NCBI RefSeq assembly: GCF_009882985.1
Contig: NZ_WTUZ01000036.1
Coordinates: 1 to 64,000 of the forward strand
Source of the DNA: Paenibacillus silvestris
Lineage (GTDB): Bacteria; Bacillota; Bacilli; Paenibacillales; NBRC-103111
DNA length: 64,000 nt
Reading direction: 5' to 3'
Shown here piece by piece: positions 35,104 to 43,626 of the stretch; position 1 is the stretch's first letter; each line of letters begins with the position of its first letter. Both the position numbers and the translations under genes were made by a program. The notes under the pieces are model-generated. The model saw only the letters and a list, made by a program, of their open reading frames with translations, was not told where the DNA came from and searched no databases.

Positions 35104-36123
35104 TTATTTCGATCTTGCAAGCAAAAATAAAAAGTACGGAGCTCCAACAGCAGCAACAACAATACCTGCGGGGATTGCGTTAGGCTGGAAGATAGAGCGC
35201 CCAATCGTGTCGGAGGCCACCAAGATAACGAGACCTACCAGGCCCGCTATCGGCAGTACATACTGATACATCGGTCCAACTAATCGACGTGCCAGATGCG
35301 GCGCCACCAAGCCAAGAAAGCCAATCCCACCGGTCATTGCCACGCTCGCGCTCGACAAGGCAACTGCTGTCAGTAGAAGAAGCAGACGTTCGCGACTCAC
35401 AGCAATGCCGAGCCCCGAGGTCGTTTCATCTCCAAGTGAAAAAGAATTCAAGATTTTCCACTTAGATAATGCGAAAGGAACGAACAGGCCAATCCATGGG
35501 AGAAGCGCAATGACATGCACCCAATCTCTCCCCCACACGTTGCCTACCAGCCATCTAGCTGTAAAACTATACGTCGCTTCATCTAACCGCAGCGACAGGA
35601 AGAGGGTCACAGCGCTAAAGCCAGCTGCAACGGCAATACCAACAAGGATCAACCGTATGGGTACAATCCCTTTGTACCGGTCAAAGGCTAAGGCCATAAT
35701 CAAAATAGCGGTTATGACGCCACCAGCAAAGGCGAAAATCGGGATGAGCAAAGTCGGAGTACCCTTCATCGAGTGGAAAAAGCTGACAAACACAATTAAG
35801 CCTAATGCAGCACCTGAATGCAGTCCTAGAATTCCCGGATCAGCTAGACCATTACGGGTTATCCCCTGCAGGAGTGCGCCGGATAGGCCTAGACCGATTC
35901 CTGCCAGCATCGTGATGAGGATCCGTGGCAAGCGATACTCGAATAAGACAAGCTGATTATCGGCGCTCCCATAGCCTAGAAGCGTTTGCCATACTTCAAT
36001 TGGCGAAAGCCGAATTGAGCCCGTATTCAAACTAATCAGGATCACAACCAAGCTTATGAGAAGCAAACAAATGCCAACCCAGATACTCCTGTTTTTGCGA
36101 TCAAGAGGACGATACGATCTCAT
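35104..36123 (-). CDS. FecCD-family iron-siderophore permease (FeuC/FhuG-like)
   Basis: Polytopic permease of 339 residues, the usual FecCD length, with about nine to ten membrane segments. Conserved stretches include EYRLPRILITMLAGIGLGLSGALLQGITRNGLADPGILG (about 60-100) and GGIGFLGLVAPHLARRLVG (about 265-285). It pairs with the upstream permease; the start overlaps that gene's stop by 4 bp (ATGA), so they are translationally coupled. Together they form the membrane channel of siderophore system 2. Confidence 0.93.
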   Translation of the reverse strand: MRSYRPLDRKNRSIWVGICLLLISLVVILISLNTGSIRLSPIEVWQTLLGYGSADNQLVLFEYRLPRILITMLAGIGLGLSGALLQGITRNGLADPGILGLHSGAALGLIVFVSFFHSMKGTPTLLIPIFAFAGGVITAILIMALAFDRYKGIVPIRLILVGIAVAAGFSAVTLFLSLRLDEATYSFTARWLVGNVWGRDWVHVIALLPWIGLFVPFALSKWKILNSFSLGDETTSGLGIAVSRERLLLLLTAVALSSASVAMTGGIGFLGLVAPHLARRLVGPMYQYVLPIAGLVGLVILVASDTIGRSIFQPNAIPAGIVVAAVGAPYFLFLLARSK

Positions 36124-37118
36124 GACAAATTCCTCCTTTCTTTCCTAGCCAAATACAGAAAGAAGGGAACGCCCACCAAAGCAATCATTAGGGAGATGGC
36201 CAATTCTTTGGGAGGATGAACCATCCGAGCGCCTAAATCAGCAATTACCAGCAAAATTGCTCCAAGCAAAGAAGAAAGAGGAATGATGAAACGATAGTCC
36301 ACTCCTACGATTTTTCTAGCGATATGCGGGATAACCAGCCCTACGAATCCAATGGACCCTACAGCCGAAACCCCCACACCGGCAAGAATAATGGCCAGAA
36401 CAATACCGAGCAAGCGGATTCTGTTTGTTTTGACCCCTAGACCTGCGGAAACTTCCTCACCAAGCGAGATCAGGGAAACGGATCGACTTATCATCATAGC
36501 TCCTGCAATTGCCAGAAGTAGAATAGGTACAAGCAGCTTGACATGCTGCCACTTCACACCTGCAACTCCACCGGCATACCAGAAGGCAAGATCCTGACTA
36601 AGATCATAATAGATCGCAACGCCCGTACTCAGTGAATGCAGTAAAGCCGCAACCACGGAGCCTGCAATTGTTAAACGGAGCGGGGTTAGACCTCCAGGCG
36701 TCGATGAGCCTAGCAAGAAAATGAAACCCGTACTGAGCGCTGCACCCAGGAATGAGACCACCATAAGGCTTGAATAAGGCAGATTCGGAAAAAATGCAAA
36801 GCTAAGAGCAACCATGAAGGCTGAGCCGGCATTAATACCCAGAATACCGGAATCAGCTAATGGATTACGTGTTATTCCTTGCATTAACGCACCTGCTACT
36901 GCAAAGCCAGCTCCGATCATTGCCGCACCGAGAACACGTGGTAAACGTAATTCATGAATAATCTGATGGGTAGTTAACTCAGGATTATAATGAAATACGG
37001 CCGTCCATACCGTTTGCAGCGTCAAATCCTTGGCCCCAAACGAAATCGCAGTAAACATAACGATTAGTAAGGCTAGTATGGCAATGAGACAAATCAATCC
37101 ATATGTCATTCTTTTCAT
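36120..37118 (-). CDS. FecCD-family iron-siderophore permease (FeuB/FhuB-like)
   Basis: FecCD permease of about 332 residues. Hallmarks are HELRLPRVLGAAMIGAGFAVAGALMQGITRNPLADSGILG and GSIGFVGLVIPHIARKIVG. I use ATG 37118 (MKRMTYG); the longer frame begins with TTG at 37133. First gene of the operon permease-permease-binding protein. A perfect 7-1-7 Fur box lies about 50 bp upstream. No ATPase is encoded in the cluster. Confidence 0.9.
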   Translation of the reverse strand: MKRMTYGLICLIAILALLIVMFTAISFGAKDLTLQTVWTAVFHYNPELTTHQIIHELRLPRVLGAAMIGAGFAVAGALMQGITRNPLADSGILGINAGSAFMVALSFAFFPNLPYSSLMVVSFLGAALSTGFIFLLGSSTPGGLTPLRLTIAGSVVAALLHSLSTGVAIYYDLSQDLAFWYAGGVAGVKWQHVKLLVPILLLAIAGAMMISRSVSLISLGEEVSAGLGVKTNRIRLLGIVLAIILAGVGVSAVGSIGFVGLVIPHIARKIVGVDYRFIIPLSSLLGAILLVIADLGARMVHPPKELAISLMIALVGVPFFLYLARKERRNLS

Positions 37119-37167
37119 GCTTGAAAGACCCAACTTCCTAGATGTAATCCGACGCTCTCATTAATAT

Positions 37168-37182
37168 TGATAATCATTATCA
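37168..37182. promoter_or_regulatory. Fur box upstream of siderophore operon 2
   Basis: TGATAATCATTATCA is a perfect match to the 7-1-7 Fur consensus, between the Btr-like regulator gene and the first permease. Confidence 0.93.
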
Positions 37183-37236
37183 ATAAATTCATTATAGGAA
37201 TCTCTACTGCATTCGTCCATGACATATTCATAGATT

Positions 37237-38916
37237 TTATCCTTGGATTATTTTCATATTAACGGGTGAACTCGTCAGGGAAGCTTCGCTTAACATCGAT
37301 ACCGCCTTCTCCAAAAGCTGCTGTATCGCTTGCGGCGCATAGACCATCCATTCATCCCAATGGAGCATGAAGTACCGCCCCTGCCTAATGGCTGGATGAC
37401 GCAGCCAAACAGGATCCGTCATAATCTGCTGCGTGAGTTTAGCCGATGCTTGCTTCGTGGAATTCAAGAAGATGACATAATCTGACTCATATTCAGTCAT
37501 ATCCTCTGGCGTAACATTAAGCCAATTGAAGTTCGTACCTTCTCTATGTTGATTAAGCTCATTAGCAATAAGATTAGGAGGAGACAACTGCAAAGATCGA
37601 TAGAAAACATGCCCCACATTCCTGGCACCATACAATCTCATCTCTGTGTTCATCAAACGGCATATCGCGATAGTTGGGCTTCCGAACGCTTTGTTCACTT
37701 GTTTCTTGGCCTGCTCTGCTTTGTAGGCATGACGCTCAATCCATTCTTTGGCCATCTGCCTGCGACCGACAAGATCAGCTATTGCCTCCAAATGATCGAA
37801 GACATCCTGCGACGCCCAAGGTACGGAAATGATAGGAGCAATGTCTCCAATATGTTCTCTGGCTTTCAAAACAACGTTCTCTTTGCAGAGAATAAGGCCC
37901 GGCTGCGCTTCGAGAAAAGTCTTTCTGCCTATTTCCCAAGATTCCGTAGCGTGAAGCGGCAAAGTCAGAGAAATTGTTTCCGCCGGCAAATACTTTTTGC
38001 GGTGAAATTGCGCTGCACTAGGAACAATGCCTAAAGTCAGCAAGTGGTCTGTATACGGGTACGATAGCGAAACGATATTCGTTAGCGGATCATTCGCGTA
38101 CTGCGTGGGGGCATATCCGGAATTTTCTTTGAAGCGACGGCTAAAATAAAACTCATCACGATACCCTACGCGTCCGCTCAAATCTCGAATCTGCGGTGTA
38201 GAGACAAGCAGAATTTCCTTCGCCTTATTCATCCGTACTTGCGTGAGAAATTCAATCGGTGATTTATTCATTTTTTGCTTAAAACGCTGCGAATAATAAG
38301 CCGGATGCATGCCTGCGATCTCAGCAAGCTTATCCAGATTAATGTCGGTATGGTAAGCATCCTGCATGTACTGAATCGTAAGCTGCAGCGAGGCATCAGC
38401 ATCTTTCGGTGTCGCAATGGAAGGCGGCTGATCCTTCAGAATCAGCTCCACCAAGGCGTACAAATACTGCTGCCGCAGGTGTTCCCTTACACTCGAAGCG
38501 CCGCATGCGGAGGCAAGCAGCTGCATTTTTCGCTGAAAAAGAAGCAAATCCGTCTGCAGATTTCCATGTATGGGAAAATGAAGCTCCCTGTCATAAACTT
38601 TACGTGATTGCGTATTTTCCTTGATTCGAAACAGATCAAATTCTAGTTGGTAGATCATACTATTCGCATTGCCTGACAAATTCAAGGCTTGGACATTCAT
38701 GCCTGGAAGAAGCATGATGAGCGTTTTGCCATGTATCGGAATTTCAATCTGATTCATTAGCAGCTGACCTCTCATCTTCACAAAAAAGAGCATCGTGTGA
38801 TGGGAAATTTCCTCTGCCGTTCGTTTCCACTCGGCTATATCCGTTATAACTTCAAGCTTGACCAGCTCAAGCAATGTTCCTTCCAAATACACATCGTGGT
38901 CCGTTTCACGATTCAC
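37237..38916 (-). CDS. Btr-like AraC regulator with siderophore-binding domain (siderophore system 2)
   Basis: Cytoplasmic regulator of 559 residues with the same plan as the one at 11702: N-terminal ligand domain, AraC double helix-turn-helix (about 190-285, DINLDKLAEIAGMHPAYYSQRF and QIRDLSGRVGYRDEFYFSRRF), then an iron-siderophore binding fold (about 290-555, from IVSLSYPYTDHLLTLGIVPSA). GTG start with GGGAGGG. It sits directly upstream of siderophore operon 2 in the same orientation, separated by the Fur box promoter; a weaker Fur box precedes the regulator itself. Expected to activate the import operon when the ferric siderophore enters the cell. Confidence 0.88.
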   Translation of the reverse strand: MNRETDHDVYLEGTLLELVKLEVITDIAEWKRTAEEISHHTMLFFVKMRGQLLMNQIEIPIHGKTLIMLLPGMNVQALNLSGNANSMIYQLEFDLFRIKENTQSRKVYDRELHFPIHGNLQTDLLLFQRKMQLLASACGASSVREHLRQQYLYALVELILKDQPPSIATPKDADASLQLTIQYMQDAYHTDINLDKLAEIAGMHPAYYSQRFKQKMNKSPIEFLTQVRMNKAKEILLVSTPQIRDLSGRVGYRDEFYFSRRFKENSGYAPTQYANDPLTNIVSLSYPYTDHLLTLGIVPSAAQFHRKKYLPAETISLTLPLHATESWEIGRKTFLEAQPGLILCKENVVLKAREHIGDIAPIISVPWASQDVFDHLEAIADLVGRRQMAKEWIERHAYKAEQAKKQVNKAFGSPTIAICRLMNTEMRLYGARNVGHVFYRSLQLSPPNLIANELNQHREGTNFNWLNVTPEDMTEYESDYVIFLNSTKQASAKLTQQIMTDPVWLRHPAIRQGRYFMLHWDEWMVYAPQAIQQLLEKAVSMLSEASLTSSPVNMKIIQG

Positions 38917-38937
38917 GCCGAATCCCTCCCGTGCAAG

Positions 38938-38952
38938 TGATAACCATTCTCA
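38938..38952. promoter_or_regulatory. Probable Fur box upstream of the Btr-like regulator
   Basis: TGATAACCATTCTCA matches the 7-1-7 Fur consensus at 13 of 15 positions and lies 22 bp upstream of the GTG start. Confidence 0.7.
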
Positions 38953-38999
38953 CAATAATATACCACAAAACGCAGCGCTTCGCTGATGTATAAAACTTC

Positions 39000-39430
39000 C
39001 ATTAACATCCGTTTGCCTATGCGCGTAGGCTTTCGTGAATAAAAAAACCTAGCCTACTTCTACTTCTACTTCTCTTACTACTTCATTTTTTATTTCTCCT
39101 TCCATACTATCCTGCTCTTATATGTCTCCACTCACCTTGCCTCTCTACTGTACCCTACCTTTTCTGAGAACTTAAACCGCTAGAAGTTAGCGTACTTCCA
39201 GTTCTCATTGGACGAAATCCACTGAGAACGCCATTCAGACATGTTAATTCTACTTTTCGTTGGATGAAATCCAACAAGGGCGGCTAAAATGGCGCTGAAC
39301 CCCCTTAAAATTCAACTCTCTGTTGGATTTTGTCCAATGAGAATGGCATTTAAGCGTCGAAAACCACTTATTCATTGGAAATCATCCAATGAGCCTGACT
39401 CTCCTCAGTTGCCTCTCCCCCTCAAAATTT
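39000..39430. other. Gene-free region with palindrome module
   Basis: Between the Btr-like regulator and siderophore operon 3. No ORF is supported. It contains a pyrimidine-rich stretch and the four-palindrome module copy B. Confidence 0.65.
39208..39388. repeat. Four-palindrome module, copy B
   Basis: Near-palindromes at 39208-39222, 39260-39274, 39323-39337 and 39374-39388; centres 52, 63 and 51 bp apart, almost exactly the geometry of copy A at 445-626. Flanking text is partly conserved (GAGAATGGCATTT after the third palindrome; CGGCT after the second). Confidence 0.75.
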
Positions 39431-39467
39431 GAAAAAATCAAAAGAAACCGCCAAGGAAATCCTGGCG
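39430..39467 (-). terminator. Terminator of siderophore operon 3
   Basis: Minus-strand stem CGCCAGG / CCTTGGCG (39449-39467, one bulge) followed by a T-rich stretch. It lies about 80 bp beyond the last permease stop. Confidence 0.7.
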
Positions 39468-39547
39468 ATTCTTCTGGGTAGAACAACATTGCTCTGATGC
39501 GAGTATGGACGCTACAGCCTTACGGGTTGGCGGAAATCAGCCCATTA

Positions 39548-40549
39548 TTAACCAACCCGTTTACGTTTGAACAATAAGTAAAGGAAGAACGGGGCTCCAA
39601 TCCCCGCCGTGAATACCCCAGCCGGTATATCAAGCGGCATAAACAGCATGCGCCCGGCCAAATCAGCCAGCAGCAGCAGAATCGCGCCCGTCAAAGCCGC
39701 AACGGGAATGACTAGCGAATACGAATTGCCTACGAGCCTGCGGGCGATATGCGGGGCCATGAGGCCGAGGAACGAAATCATCCCCGCCACCCCAACAGCC
39801 GCACCTGCGAGTGCTACGCTAAAGAGCAGCACCATGACTCGGGTGAACTGAAGGCGGCTGCCAAGTCCCAATGCCGTCGCTTCGCCCAAAGTCTGAATCG
39901 TCAGTTCCTTTGCATACAGGAGGGAAAGCGGGATAAAGACGGCAATCCATGGAGTAATAACCTGCACATACTTCCAACTTGTCCCGTAGATGCTGCCTGT
40001 CATCCAGTTCAACACTTGAGCCGCTAAGTAAGCCGGTCCGCTAATGAGCAGAAACATGGTTAGGGCTCCCATCGCTGCGGAGAGACCAATGCCGATGAGC
40101 ACCAGCCGGTAGGTGGATACTCCCTTTTTCCAGGCAAGGGTATAATTAATCAGGACCGCGAGCAGCGCTCCCACCATCGCAACAACCGGAACCCAGTGAA
40201 TGCTGTAGCCAGTGAACAGCGTCATGAAAGCAACAGCCGCAGCCGATGCGCCCCCCGTGAAGCCCAGAATGTCCGGTGAAGCAAGCGGGTTGCGAATCAC
40301 CCCCTGCAGTAAGCATCCGGATACGGCCAGCGCCGCCCCGATCAGAATTGCAGCAAGGATTCGCGGTAAGCGAAAATTCATGAGAATTAGGTTTGAGCTG
40401 CCTTGGTTCTGTCCGATTAACGAACGGAACACTTCCTTCATCGGGATGCCTACACTGCCGATAGAGAGGCACAACATCGAAAGCACGATCATCGCGAGAA
40501 ATAAACTGCTGATGATCAGAATCGATCTTCGTGAGCGTGTTTTAATCAT
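39548..40549 (-). CDS. FecCD-family iron-siderophore permease (FhuG-like)
   Basis: FecCD permease of about 333 residues with NFRLPRILAAILIGAALAVSGCLLQGVIRNPLASPDILG and GMISFLGLMAPHIARRLVG motifs. I place the start at ATG 40549 because AAGGAGGAAGG is just upstream; this start overlaps the stop of the preceding permease by 8 bp. Last gene of siderophore operon 3. Confidence 0.92.
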   Translation of the reverse strand: MIKTRSRRSILIISSLFLAMIVLSMLCLSIGSVGIPMKEVFRSLIGQNQGSSNLILMNFRLPRILAAILIGAALAVSGCLLQGVIRNPLASPDILGFTGGASAAAVAFMTLFTGYSIHWVPVVAMVGALLAVLINYTLAWKKGVSTYRLVLIGIGLSAAMGALTMFLLISGPAYLAAQVLNWMTGSIYGTSWKYVQVITPWIAVFIPLSLLYAKELTIQTLGEATALGLGSRLQFTRVMVLLFSVALAGAAVGVAGMISFLGLMAPHIARRLVGNSYSLVIPVAALTGAILLLLADLAGRMLFMPLDIPAGVFTAGIGAPFFLYLLFKRKRVG

Positions 40550-41561
40550 TAGCCTTCCTCCTTGCTGCATGGATCAGGAAGGGTACGCCCAGCATCGCCA
40601 TCGCGATCCCAACGGGGACCTCTTTCGGCATCAAGACGAAACGCGCAGCAAGATCCGCCGCTACCAGCAGCACAGCTCCACTTAATGCGCAGCATGGCAG
40701 CAGCCAGCGGTGATCCTGGCCAATCAATGCCCGGCACAGGTGCGGCACAATCAGTCCGACGAACGCGATCGGACCCGCAGCCGCGACCGAACTACCGGCG
40801 AGCAGCACAACGGCAAGTGAAGATAGCAACCTTACGAGCGTCACCCGCTGACCCAGACCCCGGGCACTTTCCTCACCTAGCATCATAATATTGAGAGAGC
40901 CGGCTAACAGAAACGCGAGACCTAAGCCAATCGCCATATAGGGGGCTACGGACAGCAAATGGTCCAATTTCCTCCCGGAAACGGACCCAATCATCCAGAA
41001 CAAAGCCGCATCTAGCGACTGCTTGTTAATCAAAATCAAACCTGATGTGATCGAGGAAGCAAAAGCCCCCATCGCCGCGCCTGCCAGCGTAAGCTTGACG
41101 GGCTCGAACCAGCTGTCACGCATCGCCATCGCATAGACGCAGACCGAAACGAAGAGCGCGCCGGCAAAAGCGATCCAAATCATGGTATTCATCGTAAGAG
41201 CTGATCCATAAAGGACCAGCCCGATGACGATGAATAAAGAAGCGCCGGCATTAATGCCGAAGATCGAAGGTGACGCCAGCGGATTTCGCGTCAACACCTG
41301 CATGACGGCGCCTGCTACTGCAAGTGACGCGCCTACTGCTGCTGCAACTAAAACCCGCGGTACCCGGGTTGTTCGAAGAATTAACTGCTCGTTAGAGCCA
41401 TCGAAATGCCTGTAACTCGTCCATAAATCGCCGAGCCCGAATAGATGCTCCCCGAGTAAAACGCTCGCTACAGCAAGCACGAGCAGAAACACAGCTCCCG
41501 CCGTCAATCCCATTATCTTTCTCTTGTAGGTGTCGAGAAAAGCAGCTTTGTTATTTGACAT
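40542..41561 (-). CDS. FecCD-family iron-siderophore permease (FhuB-like)
   Basis: FecCD permease of 339 residues, with TTRVPRVLVAAAVGASLAVAGAVMQVLTRNPLASPSIFG and GPIAFVGLIVPHLCRALIG motifs. Its ATG lies inside the last codons of the preceding binding-protein frame (11-bp overlap), so translation is coupled. Base composition is noticeably GC-richer than the neighbouring genes, as it is in its partner permease. Middle gene of siderophore operon 3. Confidence 0.92.
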   Translation of the reverse strand: MSNNKAAFLDTYKRKIMGLTAGAVFLLVLAVASVLLGEHLFGLGDLWTSYRHFDGSNEQLILRTTRVPRVLVAAAVGASLAVAGAVMQVLTRNPLASPSIFGINAGASLFIVIGLVLYGSALTMNTMIWIAFAGALFVSVCVYAMAMRDSWFEPVKLTLAGAAMGAFASSITSGLILINKQSLDAALFWMIGSVSGRKLDHLLSVAPYMAIGLGLAFLLAGSLNIMMLGEESARGLGQRVTLVRLLSSLAVVLLAGSSVAAAGPIAFVGLIVPHLCRALIGQDHRWLLPCCALSGAVLLVAADLAARFVLMPKEVPVGIAMAMLGVPFLIHAARRKAND

Positions 41562-42567
41562 CGAAGTATTTAATCAATTCGTCGAGCAGTAGGTTGGCTG
41601 CTTTGTACCCGCCTGCCGAGTTCCAAATTCCTTCATCTACTTGGATCACTTTATTCGTTTTCGTTACGTTCAAGTTTTTGAATAACGGATCATTCTGCCA
41701 TTCCTTCACCACATTCGCTCCATCTGTCTTCCCTTTTGCTTCCGTGACAAAATAGAACAGGACATCTCCATCCATTTTGGCGATATTCTCTTTATTCAAG
41801 ACTTCAATGAAGGACTCCTTGTCCTGTGACTCAGGACGTGCGATGCCCAACTGGTTAAGCAGTACGCCGGCAAATGTCTGTTTCTGGTAAATACGCACTT
41901 GCGACGCGGAGAAACGCACCAGCGAAACCTTCGTAGCTGCCTTGCTGCCAAGCTTCCCTTTCACTTCCACTACACGCTTGTCGAAAGCAGCCATCGCTTT
42001 CTCGCCTTCATCCTTCTTATTTACTGCCTCTGAGTACAGCTTGAAATTGACTTTCCAATCCCCTACCAAGTCAGCTGCGAACACCGTAGGCGCAATTTGC
42101 TTCAGTTGATCGTAAATTTTCTCCTGCCTTACTTTGTTCCCGATAATCAAGTCCGGTTTCAAGCTGGCAATCAGTTCAAGATTCGGCTGCAATTCATCTC
42201 CAACTACCGTTACGTTCTGCATATCGTTCTTGATATGGTCGTACCAAGGCTCGCCAAGCCAAGACATAACGGCGCCTACTGGTTTGACACCGACGGCGAG
42301 CAGCGCTTCCGTACCCTCATTCGTCAGGATAACGACACGTGATGGCGTCCCTTTAATCGTCGTCTCTCCCATCGCGTGCTTAATGACCCGAGGAGCATCA
42401 GCTTCCTTATTTGTTGCGGGGGCTGTCGTGCTATTAGCACTCGGAATTGGCGTCACGCCACTTGTTGTGGTTGGTGATGGCGCCCCTCCCGTTGAACATG
42501 CGCTGAGTAACAATGTGAAACAGATAACGACCATGGCAGTCATCCAGGCTCTTGATTTCTTAACCAT
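41551..42567 (-). CDS. Siderophore-binding lipoprotein, internal start in the fusion ORF
   Basis: Alternative product of the fusion frame: 338 residues from ATG 42567. It starts MVKKSRAWMTAMVVICFTLL and has a lipobox LSAC (Cys24), a Thr/Pro/Ser linker, and a binding fold from PRVIKHAMGETTIKGTPSRVVILT. GGGAGAGGGAG lies 8 bases upstream, and a 14/15 Fur box about 26 bp upstream. A signal peptide in the middle of a cytoplasmic protein makes no functional sense, so independent translation is the simplest reading. Confidence 0.75.
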   Translation of the reverse strand: MVKKSRAWMTAMVVICFTLLLSACSTGGAPSPTTTSGVTPIPSANSTTAPATNKEADAPRVIKHAMGETTIKGTPSRVVILTNEGTEALLAVGVKPVGAVMSWLGEPWYDHIKNDMQNVTVVGDELQPNLELIASLKPDLIIGNKVRQEKIYDQLKQIAPTVFAADLVGDWKVNFKLYSEAVNKKDEGEKAMAAFDKRVVEVKGKLGSKAATKVSLVRFSASQVRIYQKQTFAGVLLNQLGIARPESQDKESFIEVLNKENIAKMDGDVLFYFVTEAKGKTDGANVVKEWQNDPLFKNLNVTKTNKVIQVDEGIWNSAGGYKAANLLLDELIKYFDVK

Positions 42568-43521
42568 TTGTGAATCTCCCTCTCCCCTGTTTTGATAATG
42601 ATTCTCACAACCATTCCTACTATAGCGTCTAAGCCCACCGGCCACAATGGGATATCTCGACAGGAAGAATGGATTATTTCGACGCCATTCCCAGGCGTAC
42701 AATTCTTTGAATCTTGTGGGAGAGACACCTTCTTGCTTTTTGAATATCCGGCTAAAATAGTAACTGTCCGTGTAACCGACACTCTCCGAAATCTCTTTCA
42801 GCGTTTTGTCTGTATACACGAGAAGCTCCTTAGCCTTGCCCAGCCTTAGTCCAATTAAATACTCAATGGGGCTTGTATCCATTTGATTTTTAAATAAACG
42901 AAGCAGTTGTCTTGTTGTACATTCCAGTGTATCCGCCAACTCTTCCAGCGTCACCGCTTCCTGATAGTGCTCCTCCATATAATAGACGGCTTGGCTGACG
43001 AGATCGGGATGGATGACGTCGATCCCTTGTTCGTGCAGCTGCTCAACTAGCTCATACAGTAATTGATAAAATAGCGTCTTCACCTTTAATTTATCTAGTG
43101 GACTCGGTGCCTGCCAGATGTGATACATGTGCTCCAGCTTCTGCATCCAAGAAATCGGGTACTTCGGTGACAAGCTATAGCGCAGCTGGAATGGATTCTC
43201 GCGTTCCATCATATTGACTAGCTCCAATCGACTCGGAAGCGGCAAAGTCGCCTTGTACAGCACCATAAAATATTCCAACTGCTCCATAGCCGTAATGTCG
43301 AGGCGTATTCCTTTCCCTACATGGAGGACATGAAATCGTTTCATGCGGCTTTCGACTCCGTCTATGTGCAGCAGGGCATTGCCGCTGGTGACATAGAGGA
43401 AAGCACTTGTCGGCAAGCGATAACCGCGCATCACTTCACCAGGCTCCAACAGCATGCGGCGAACGTCCATCACTCGGATGAGAACGTGATTCCACAACAC
43501 GGTATGGTCGCTAATTCTCAT
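41551..43521 (-). CDS. AraC regulator fused in frame to a siderophore-binding lipoprotein (probable two-product ORF)
   Basis: One uninterrupted frame of 656 codons. Residues 1-318 are an AraC regulator (N-terminal cupin-like domain, double helix-turn-helix about 190-275 with VTLEELADTLECTTRQLLRLF and TLKEISESVGYTDSYYFSRIF). Residues 319-656 are a complete iron-siderophore lipoprotein with its own Met319, signal peptide and lipobox (LLSAC). The join is translated intergenic-like DNA holding a Fur box (42593-42607) and a purine-rich ribosome site before Met319. Most likely the regulator's stop codon was lost; the lipoprotein is probably made from ATG 42567 as well as, or instead of, a fusion. 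Two FecCD permeases follow with overlap. Confidence 0.85.
   Translation of the reverse strand: MRISDHTVLWNHVLIRVMDVRRMLLEPGEVMRGYRLPTSAFLYVTSGNALLHIDGVESRMKRFHVLHVGKGIRLDITAMEQLEYFMVLYKATLPLPSRLELVNMMERENPFQLRYSLSPKYPISWMQKLEHMYHIWQAPSPLDKLKVKTLFYQLLYELVEQLHEQGIDVIHPDLVSQAVYYMEEHYQEAVTLEELADTLECTTRQLLRLFKNQMDTSPIEYLIGLRLGKAKELLVYTDKTLKEISESVGYTDSYYFSRIFKKQEGVSPTRFKELYAWEWRRNNPFFLSRYPIVAGGLRRYSRNGCENHYQNRGEGDSQMVKKSRAWMTAMVVICFTLLLSACSTGGAPSPTTTSGVTPIPSANSTTAPATNKEADAPRVIKHAMGETTIKGTPSRVVILTNEGTEALLAVGVKPVGAVMSWLGEPWYDHIKNDMQNVTVVGDELQPNLELIASLKPDLIIGNKVRQEKIYDQLKQIAPTVFAADLVGDWKVNFKLYSEAVNKKDEGEKAMAAFDKRVVEVKGKLGSKAATKVSLVRFSASQVRIYQKQTFAGVLLNQLGIARPESQDKESFIEVLNKENIAKMDGDVLFYFVTEAKGKTDGANVVKEWQNDPLFKNLNVTKTNKVIQVDEGIWNSAGGYKAANLLLDELIKYFDVK
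42593..42607. promoter_or_regulatory. Fur box inside the AraC-lipoprotein ORF
   Basis: TGATAATGATTCTCA matches the 7-1-7 Fur consensus at 14 of 15 positions and lies between the AraC domain and the internal lipoprotein start. Confidence 0.8.
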
Positions 43522-43576
43522 TAATCAGTCATTCCTTTCTTTCTATCAGTCTTCGATAAAACTATTTTATCATAAT

Positions 43577-43597
43577 TGAAAATAATTCTCATTATCA
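43577..43597. promoter_or_regulatory. Overlapping Fur boxes upstream of the AraC-lipoprotein gene
   Basis: TGAAAATAATTCTCA (43577-43591) and the overlapping TAATTCTCATTATCA (43583-43597) each resemble the 7-1-7 Fur site. They lie about 55-75 bp upstream of the ATG at 43521. Confidence 0.75.
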
Positions 43598-43626
43598 ATT
43601 GAGTGAGGCGTTGTGGCGTTGCGCTT

